From Thermoplasmata archaeon (GTDB lineage Archaea; Thermoplasmatota; Thermoplasmata; Lutacidiplasmatales; UBA184): a stretch of DNA of 64,000 nucleotides. The stretch lies in contig DAHUXZ010000001.1 of NCBI GenBank assembly GCA_027315455.1, positions 62,001 to 126,000 on the forward strand, read 5' to 3'. Shown piece by piece: positions 58,681-64,000 of this stretch; position 1 is the stretch's first letter, and every line of letters starts with the position of its first letter. The notes beneath the pieces are model-generated. The model had not been told where the DNA came from, searched no databases, and was given only the letters and a program-made list of their open reading frames with translations. Position numbers and translations under genes: made by a program.

Positions 58681-60141
58681 GCGACCCGTCGCCCGGTCCC
58701 CCGGCTCCGATGGGGCGTGACCGGGGACGAGCGGAAGGCGGACGGTGAAGCGGGCCCCCCGTCCGAGATCGGTCGCGACGTCGATGACCCCGCCATGCGC
58801 CCGGACGATGCCGTGGCAGATCGCCAGGCCGAGCCCGGTGCCCTTCCCGTCGGTCTTGGTGGTGAAGAACGGCTCGAAGATCCGTGGAAGGATCGACGGC
58901 GGGATCCCCGGACCCGTATCGGCCACGGCCACCTCGGCGAGCCCCTCGGTGACGCCCGACGAGATCGTGAGCGTGCCCTTGCCCTCCATGGCGTCGTAGG
59001 CGTTGTTGATGAGGTTGACGAACACCTGGAGCAGCTCGAGACGGTCCCCGCGCACCGGCAGCGGGGCGACCTCGAAGTGCTCCACGACCTCGATGTCCAT
59101 CGATTGCTTGCCCCGGGCGAACGAGACCGCCTCGGCCGCGACGGAGGCGAGGTCGAACTCGTCGACGCGAGGAGGGTAGCTGCGGGAAAAGTCGAGCAGG
59201 CCGTGGACGATGCGGCTCGCGGCATCGACCTGCTTGGTGAGGGCGTCCGCCCGCCCCTCGACCCAGGCATTGGGGGCGCGCCGATGCAGGCTCTCGGCGA
59301 TGAGCATGACATTGGCGAGGGGGGTGTTGAGCTCGTGGGCGACGCCGGCGGCGAGCTGCCCGATCGAGGCGAGGCGGTCCGCCCGGGCGACCTGGCGCTC
59401 GAACGACTTCTGTTCGGAGAGGTCCGTCGCGACGCCGATGAAATGGGTGATCTCGCCCGATGCGTTGCGGATGGCGTCGATCGACAGGAGGATCGGGTGC
59501 TCCCGTCCCTGGCGGTCGAGGTTGATGATCTCGCCCGCCCAGCGCCCCTTTTTCGGGTCGAGAAGGTCGGCCCACATGCGCCGGTGGATCTCGTCCGGGG
59601 TCTTGGGGCTCCGGACGATGCGGGGCTTCAAGCCCACGACCTCGTCGCGCGAGTAGCCGTAGACCCGCTCGAACGCCGGGTTGACGTCCACGAGAACCCC
59701 CTGCCGGTCGGTCACCTCGATGACGTCGTGGCTGTGGAGGAACGACTGGTAGAACAGCTCGGCCCGCCGCTGGACCTTGAGGCGCTCCGTGACGTCCGAC
59801 ACGATGGCGAGCACCTGGTGCCAGCCGGGCGTGCCGGGCATCGGGACGAGCTCGATGTCGAGCGTGGCCGCCCGGCCCGGCTCCGGCGCGAACGGGACCG
59901 CGCGGATCGACGCGGGCGTGCCCTCGATCGCCGCTCGCAGCGGCCCGTCCAGCCCCGCGGCCCTCACCCTCGGGTCGGCGAGAAGGTCGAGCCCGTCGGC
60001 GGGGTCCGGGAGCGCGAGGCATCGCTGTGCGTTCGGATTGGCCGAGGTGAGACGCCCGTCGGGCCCCATGGTGAAGATCCCGACGGGCACGCGCCGGTGG
60101 ATCTCCTCGAGGAGGGCGGGGTCCGTCGGCCGGTCCGCCAT
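58651..60141 (-). CDS. Sensor histidine kinase, cytoplasmic, two PAS domains
   Basis: A 496-residue kinase with no membrane segment. PAS 1 (about 10-120) and PAS 2 (about 130-250, VDVNPAFERVYGYSRDEVVG) are followed by the HisKA helix with phospho-acceptor His in AGVAHELNTPLANVML (about 268). The HATPase domain has an N box NLINNAYDAME, G1 VADTGPGIPP and G2 GKGTGLGLAI. It is co-directional with the response regulator at 57192, its probable partner. PAS domains suggest a cytosolic signal (redox, ligand or light). Confidence 0.9.
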   Translation of the reverse strand: MADRPTDPALLEEIHRRVPVGIFTMGPDGRLTSANPNAQRCLALPDPADGLDLLADPRVRAAGLDGPLRAAIEGTPASIRAVPFAPEPGRAATLDIELVPMPGTPGWHQVLAIVSDVTERLKVQRRAELFYQSFLHSHDVIEVTDRQGVLVDVNPAFERVYGYSRDEVVGLKPRIVRSPKTPDEIHRRMWADLLDPKKGRWAGEIINLDRQGREHPILLSIDAIRNASGEITHFIGVATDLSEQKSFERQVARADRLASIGQLAAGVAHELNTPLANVMLIAESLHRRAPNAWVEGRADALTKQVDAASRIVHGLLDFSRSYPPRVDEFDLASVAAEAVSFARGKQSMDIEVVEHFEVAPLPVRGDRLELLQVFVNLINNAYDAMEGKGTLTISSGVTEGLAEVAVADTGPGIPPSILPRIFEPFFTTKTDGKGTGLGLAICHGIVRAHGGVIDVATDLGRGARFTVRLPLVPGHAPSEPGDRATGRSPVAVDPIG

Positions 60142-60218
60142 GGTAGAGGATTACGCCCCCCTCGGGTATGAGGGTGGCGACCCGCCTCCCCGCCGGTGAA
60201 GTCCGTTTGACCGTCCCA

Positions 60219-60227
60219 TCATATACC
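60219..60227 (+). promoter_or_regulatory. TATA box for the small gene at 60249
   Basis: TCATATACC, centred 26 nt before the ATG at 60249. Confidence 0.5.
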
Positions 60228-60248
60228 CTATCCCGGCTCGAACGGCGC

Positions 60249-60605
60249 ATGGCGACCCATGCAGCCACGCTGCTTCCGCGACGTAAGGGCGCCGGCTTCT
60301 CCCCTGGCCCTGGCGGCGACGCGTTCCTTAGGCTTCCGGTCCCGATGACCGACCTGCCGGTCCGGCCGCAGGGTATGCCGTCCTCCGCGCTGCCGATCGA
60401 GGAGCTGCTCGGACCGGCGGGGAATCACCGCGTCGTCTGCGAGCCGGAGCCGCAGCGCTGGCGGGTCTACGAGGACGGTCGGTTCGTGGGGTACATCACC
60501 CGCTTCGCCTCGCCGGTGAACATCGAGCTCGCTCAAGGCGCGCGGCGCCGGGCGGACCCCCGACGCCCACCGGTGCGGCCGCGGGGCCGCCGCGCGCGAC
60601 GGTAG
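60249..60605 (+). CDS. Hypothetical protein, 118 residues
   Basis: No recognised family. The first 30 residues are basic and Gly/Pro-rich. The core (about 50-95) reads ALPIEELLGPAGNHRVVCEPEPQRWRVYEDGRFVGYITRF, a likely small beta domain, and the tail is Arg-rich. The strong TATA box at the leaderless distance supports ATG 60249, although an internal ATG at 60345 would give just the core. Divergent from the histidine kinase. Confidence 0.45.
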   Translation: MATHAATLLPRRKGAGFSPGPGGDAFLRLPVPMTDLPVRPQGMPSSALPIEELLGPAGNHRVVCEPEPQRWRVYEDGRFVGYITRFASPVNIELAQGARRRADPRRPPVRPRGRRARR

Positions 60606-60693
60606 CTCCCTCGACTGGCCCCGGACGGCGGCCGGGCGGTGAGCCGCCTGGGCTGCCCCGGACCGGCTCCGCACCATGCGGAGGATGACCCGT

Positions 60694-61386
60694 CTACTCC
60701 ACGACGAGCGTGCCCGTCATCAGGCCCGGGGTCGTCATCGAACCCGGGTCGCACGGGGCCATGCACATCCACGTGTACGACCCGCTGGCGCCCACGTGCA
60801 GGGTGAAGGTCACCTGGACGGGGTCGAGCATCGAGGCCGAGGCCGGGATCGGGACGTTGACCGCCGGGGTGCCGCTCGCACTGGAGCCTCCCAGCGTGGG
60901 GACGGTGAAGGTGTGGGAGATGCGGTCGATCGGAACGCTGGTCACCGTGGAGACCTGGCCTGTCGACGGGACGGATACCTGGGCGCTGCCGCCCACGGTC
61001 CCGAGGACCTGCGCGTACACGGCCGGGACCGCGTTGGTGCCGTTGTCGTAGTTGAGGATCGTCACGACCACGGTGCTGTGCGCCGGGACGGTGAAGTTCG
61101 CGGGGAAGTACTGGTCCATCCCGTTGTTCGGGTTGAACGCGATCGTCAGGTAGAGGTAGTCGACCCCGGAGCTCCCTCCACCCGAGCCCGACGAGGACGG
61201 CAGGGAGGGTACCGACAGGCCGAGCCCGAGGACCGCCGCGACCGCCATCCAGATGAGCGAGGCTCCGATGAGCACCGCGAACACGCCGCGCGGCAGGAGG
61301 CCCCTCGGCTTCCCGTTCCGGGATCGGTACGCCGGGGGTGGGGCTTCGTCCAATAGGGAGTGCCGGTGGGCTGGGCTCGACGACAT
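60694..61386 (-). CDS. Membrane-anchored cupredoxin-like protein
   Basis: A 230-residue protein. Residues about 30-60 form one membrane helix (GVFAVLIGASLIWMAVAAVL), so the rest is outside the cell as a single domain after a Ser/Gly linker. The domain is beta-rich (VDYLYLTIAFNPNNGMDQYFPANFTVPAHSTVVVTILNYDNG), as in sulfocyanins and plastocyanins. The end has YTWMCMAPCDPGSMTTPGLM: Cys-x3-Cys and Met but no His between, unlike CuA or type 1 sites. ATG 61386 follows a GAGGT Shine-Dalgarno-like run and lies about 39 nt from a TATA box at 61422. Confidence 0.65.
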   Translation of the reverse strand: MSSSPAHRHSLLDEAPPPAYRSRNGKPRGLLPRGVFAVLIGASLIWMAVAAVLGLGLSVPSLPSSSGSGGGSSGVDYLYLTIAFNPNNGMDQYFPANFTVPAHSTVVVTILNYDNGTNAVPAVYAQVLGTVGGSAQVSVPSTGQVSTVTSVPIDRISHTFTVPTLGGSSASGTPAVNVPIPASASMLDPVQVTFTLHVGASGSYTWMCMAPCDPGSMTTPGLMTGTLVVE

Positions 61387-61421
61387 GGGCCTACCTCGAG
61401 GCATCGCGAGCAGGCCCGGGC

Positions 61422-61428
61422 TTTTAGC
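61422..61428 (-). promoter_or_regulatory. TATA box for the cupredoxin-like gene
   Basis: GCTAAAA on the minus strand, about 39 nt before the ATG at 61386, implying a leader of about 12 nt that contains GAGGT. Confidence 0.4.
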
Positions 61429-61560
61429 CTGGCCGTCAACCGCGCTTGACGAAAGCGCGCGGCAGGTTGTCACGGGGAACGCGTCCCACCGCCGGGGGGT
61501 GCCCCGTCGGCGCACGAGCGTCGGGACCACGCGGCGCCGGATGGGCTATTTGACGGGGAG

Positions 61561-61568
61561 ACTATACC
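61561..61568 (+). promoter_or_regulatory. TATA box for the cDPG synthetase-like gene
   Basis: ACTATACC, about 27 nt before the ATG at 61591. Confidence 0.5.
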
Positions 61569-61590
61569 ATTCCCGGAGCAACCGAGGACC

Positions 61591-62916
61591 ATGACGCGGC
61601 GACGGGTCGTCATCGTGGGGGCGGCGGGACGGGACTTCCACAACTTCAACGTCCTCTACCGGAACCGTCCGGAGTACGAGGTGGTCGCGTTCACCGCGGC
61701 CCAGATCCCGAACATCGCCGGCCGGGCCTACCCTCCGTCCCTCGCCGGAACCGGGTATCCGGACGGGATTCCGATCGTGCCCGAATCCGACCTCCCCGAC
61801 CTCGTCCGCCGGGAGAAGATCGACCTGGTCCTCCTCGCCTACTCCGACCTCCCCCACCTCGAGGTCATGCACAAGGCGTCGATCGCCCTCGCGGCCGGGG
61901 CGAGCTTCCTTCTCGCCGGGCCCCGGGACACCTGGGTCCGGTCGACCAAGCCCGTCGTCAGCGTCTGTGCGGTCCGCACCGGCGCCGGGAAGAGTCCCCT
62001 CACCCGGTTCGTCTCTCGCCACCTTCGGTCGAAGGGGCTCCGGGTCGCGATCGTCCGCCATCCGATGCCGTACGGCGACCTCGCGGCCCAGGCGGTCCAG
62101 CGCTTCGCGACCTTCGACGACCTCGACCGTGCCCACTGCACGATCGAGGAACGGGAGGAGTACGAGCCCCACCTGCGCGAAGGGGCGGTGGTCTTTGCCG
62201 GGGTCGACTACGAAGCGATCCTGCGCCGGGCCGAGGCCGAGGCCGACCTGATCCTGTGGGACGGGGGGAACAACGACCAGCCGTTCTATGCACCGGACCT
62301 GCAGATCGTCGTGGCGGACCCGCACCGCGCCGGCCAGGAGCTCGCCTACTACCCCGGGGAGGCCAACTTCCGGGCCGCCGATGTCCTCGTCGTGAGCAAG
62401 ACCGATTCCGCTCCGCCGGAAGGGATCCGCACCGTGGAAGAGAACGCGGCTCGGGTCAACCCGAGGGCCGAGCTCCTCCGGGCCGCTCTCGACATCTCTG
62501 CGGATGGCGCGGACCGCCTCTCGGGCCGGCGGGTCCTGGTGATCGAGGACGGCCCGACGGTGACCCACGGCGGGATGGCGTTCGGCGCGGGGGTGCTCCT
62601 CGCCCGGGCGCACGGGGCGACGATCATCGACCCGCGGCCGTTCGCGGTCGGGTCGATCGCCAAGGTCTACGAAGCCTACCCGCACCTCGCCGCGGTCCTG
62701 CCGGCGATGGGCTACGGCGTCGCCCAGGTCCGCGAGCTCGAGACGACCATCGAGCGCGCCGCCCCGGAGATCGTCGTGGACGGGAGCCCGGTCGATCTCA
62801 AACGGCTCGTCCATGTGACGCCCCCGATCCTCTCCGTCCGCTACGACTACCGCGATATCGACGGTCGGATGGCCTCGGTCCTCGATCGCTTCGTCGAGCG
62901 GCACGTGCCGCGGTGA
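61591..62916 (+). CDS. Cyclic 2,3-diphosphoglycerate synthetase-like P-loop protein
   Basis: A 441-residue protein of the family usually labelled cyclic 2,3-diphosphoglycerate synthetase. N-terminal Rossmann-like region VVIVGAAGRDFHNFNVLYR (about 6-25), P-loop VCAVRTGAGKSPLTRFV (about 125-141), IVRHPMPYGDLAAQ, and a G-domain-like LILWDGGNNDQPF and VLVVSKTDS (NKxD-like). cDPG is a thermoprotectant of some methanogens; in other archaea the true product of these proteins is untested. ATG 61591 has both a TATA box and a GAGG just upstream. Confidence 0.82.
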   Translation: MTRRRVVIVGAAGRDFHNFNVLYRNRPEYEVVAFTAAQIPNIAGRAYPPSLAGTGYPDGIPIVPESDLPDLVRREKIDLVLLAYSDLPHLEVMHKASIALAAGASFLLAGPRDTWVRSTKPVVSVCAVRTGAGKSPLTRFVSRHLRSKGLRVAIVRHPMPYGDLAAQAVQRFATFDDLDRAHCTIEEREEYEPHLREGAVVFAGVDYEAILRRAEAEADLILWDGGNNDQPFYAPDLQIVVADPHRAGQELAYYPGEANFRAADVLVVSKTDSAPPEGIRTVEENAARVNPRAELLRAALDISADGADRLSGRRVLVIEDGPTVTHGGMAFGAGVLLARAHGATIIDPRPFAVGSIAKVYEAYPHLAAVLPAMGYGVAQVRELETTIERAAPEIVVDGSPVDLKRLVHVTPPILSVRYDYRDIDGRMASVLDRFVERHVPR

Positions 62917-62966
62917 CCCCGCGTCCGGCCCGCCCGGACGACCCGGGGCGGCCGCGGCCGGCGGGG

Positions 62967-63695
62967 TCAGGGGCCGTCGGACCGGCCGGTGACCTCCTCC
63001 GCGAAGCGCAGGCCGGACTTCGGCCGTTTGACGCGCGTGAGCCGCTGGCCGGTGACCATGTAGGCCACGTGGTCGCCGATGTTGACCGCGTGGTCGGCGA
63101 GACGCTCGAAGTAGCGGTTGATCAGGATGAGCGAAGCGCCGACCTCCGGGGTCAGCGACCGGTCCGCCATGCGGCCCACGATCTCGTGGAACAGCTGGTC
63201 GTGGAGCAGGTCGACGGCGTCGTCCTCCTCGATGATGTTCCGCACCGGCTCGGCATCGCGCGCCCGGAACGCGTCGATGGCGACATCGATCATGCGGATC
63301 GTGTACTCGCCCATCCGGGTCAGCCGCCGTAGCTGCCCGATCGTCGCTTTGTTCTCCGGGGTCAGCTCGCGCGCGATCTGCGCGATGTCGCGGGCGTAGC
63401 GGCCGATCCGGTCGAGGTCGGTGGTGATCTCGAGCGACGCGGTGATCGTGCGAAGGTCGCGCGCGACGGGAGCGTAGCGGGCGATCAGTTCGACGCACCG
63501 GTGCGTGATCTCCAACTTCAGGCCGAAGATCTCCTGGTCGAGCGTGAAGACCTCCGCCGCCCCGGAGCCGTTCGTGCCCTCGTAGGACTCCACGGCCTTG
63601 CGGATCGCGAGCTCGGCGAGCTCCGCGATCGTCCGCATGTGCTCGTTCAGCTGGCCCAGGCCCTCCTCGATGGGTGTCTTCTCTGCGATCGGCAT
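62967..63695 (-). CDS. phoU: Phosphate uptake regulator PhoU
   Basis: A 242-residue all-helical protein with two PhoU repeats: MRTIAELAELAIRKAVESYE with LDQEIFGLKLEITHRCVELIARYAPVARDLR, and the second with EEDDAVDLLHDQLFHEI plus LILINRYFERLADHAVNIGDHVAYMVTG. The E..D.vd..h/ER..DhA..I motifs bind metal clusters. It follows pstB with a 1-nt overlap, so it belongs to the phosphate-uptake (pst) operon. Confidence 0.93.
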   Translation of the reverse strand: MPIAEKTPIEEGLGQLNEHMRTIAELAELAIRKAVESYEGTNGSGAAEVFTLDQEIFGLKLEITHRCVELIARYAPVARDLRTITASLEITTDLDRIGRYARDIAQIARELTPENKATIGQLRRLTRMGEYTIRMIDVAIDAFRARDAEPVRNIIEEDDAVDLLHDQLFHEIVGRMADRSLTPEVGASLILINRYFERLADHAVNIGDHVAYMVTGQRLTRVKRPKSGLRFAEEVTGRSDGP

Positions 63696-64000
63696 CAGCC
63701 GAACCTCCCCGTGATGTACGCTTCCGTGAGCTTCTCCCGCGGAGCCTCGAACAGTTCGGACGTCGCGCCCATCTCGATCAACCGGCCCTGGTGCAGATAG
63801 GCGGTGACGTCGCTCGTGCGGGCGGCCTGGGCGATATTGTGGGTGACGAGCACGATCGACACCTCCCCCTTGAGCTCGCGGAGCATCTCCTCGATCTTCT
63901 GCGTCGCGATAGGGTCGAGGCTCGCGGTGGCCTCGTCGAGCAGGAGCACGCTCGGGTTGACCGCGAGGGCCCGGGCGATGCACAGGCGCTGCTGCTGTCC
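63695..64000 (-). CDS. pstB: Phosphate ABC transporter ATP-binding protein PstB, C-terminal part
   Basis: The window ends within this gene; 101 C-terminal codons are present. They begin in the ABC signature region ([20 protein letters not shown]), then Walker [15 protein letters not shown] and the H-loop [15 protein letters not shown]. The ending [30 protein letters not shown] is characteristic of PstB. The overlap with phoU supports the assignment; pstS/pstC/pstA should lie beyond the right edge. Confidence 0.92.
   Translation of the reverse strand, partial: GQQQRLCIARALAVNPSVLLLDEATASLDPIATQKIEEMLRELKGEVSIVLVTHNIAQAARTSDVTAYLHQGRLIEMGATSELFEAPREKLTEAYITGRFG

Overview
The window looks like chromosome of a very GC-rich (by eye about 70% or more) archaeon, most likely of the Thermoplasmatota/Thermoplasmata side of the Euryarchaeota. 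The evidence is an A-type ATP synthase, an LSm-eL37 gene pair, an archaeal uS15-RecJ gene pair, a family-B DNA polymerase cassette and a single-OB-fold SSB, together with a bacterial-type DNA gyrase A. Promoters are archaeal: a short AT-rich TATA box stands about 25-30 nt upstream of many start codons, which suggests mostly leaderless mRNAs. Several starts are therefore set here from the TATA-to-start distance. The taxonomic placement is inference. No rRNA, tRNA, CRISPR array or intact insertion sequence was found.

Layout. 1-131: 5' end of a DUF169-like gene. 299-8891: A-type ATP synthase, split into atpKEC (+) facing atpFABD-x-HI (-), where x is a 40-residue membrane protein. 8986-10764: ferredoxin, a DUF72 protein and two small zinc proteins. 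10864-14273: cassette of a degenerate RecA-like protein, a small MGRT-type protein and a divergent family-B polymerase. 14299-19163: HEAT-repeat, GNAT, glycosyltransferase-like and M29-like genes. 19175-26892: alkyladenine glycosylase, eL37, LSm, a P-loop kinase, FolP, and the uS15-RecJ-GyrA-zinc-ribbon operon.

26954-35707: a DUF190 gene, a small pair ending in UspA, and a six-gene membrane complex resembling hydrogenase-4/complex I. Its large subunit has no cysteine, so it cannot carry a NiFe site; it fits the energy-converting-hydrogenase-related (Ehr) type. A perfect 59-bp inverted repeat containing the DUF190 start codon brackets this block. 35708-36259 has no intact gene. 36260-41752: two tandem winged-helix paralogues, a Cys-rich protein, TrpRS, a PadR-controlled ABC exporter and a TPR protein. 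42021-47814: SSB, a thioredoxin-like/Lrp fusion, and CarA-CarB.

47971-55567: a thioredoxin-reductase-like enzyme, then a phosphate/polyphosphate-flavoured group: AbrB-PhoU regulator, a small Arg-rich protein, Ppx/GppA, two thymidylate-kinase-like proteins, SixA and a HAD phosphatase, followed by a double zinc ribbon. 55612-60605: a solitary DNA methyltransferase, a two-component system whose regulator ends in an ArsR-like helix-turn-helix, a CBS-domain gene and a small unknown. 60694-64000: an anchored cupredoxin-like protein, a cyclic 2,3-diphosphoglycerate synthetase-like protein, PhoU, and the C-terminus of PstB, with which the window ends.

Together the genes cover energy conservation (ATP synthase, ferredoxin, Ehr-like complex), DNA maintenance, nucleotide/pteridine/carbamoyl-phosphate biosynthesis, and phosphate sensing. 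The most unusual items are the inverted repeat around the Ehr-like block, the polyphosphate-like island with twin kinase-like proteins, and the PolB/RecA-like cassette whose active sites look worn.
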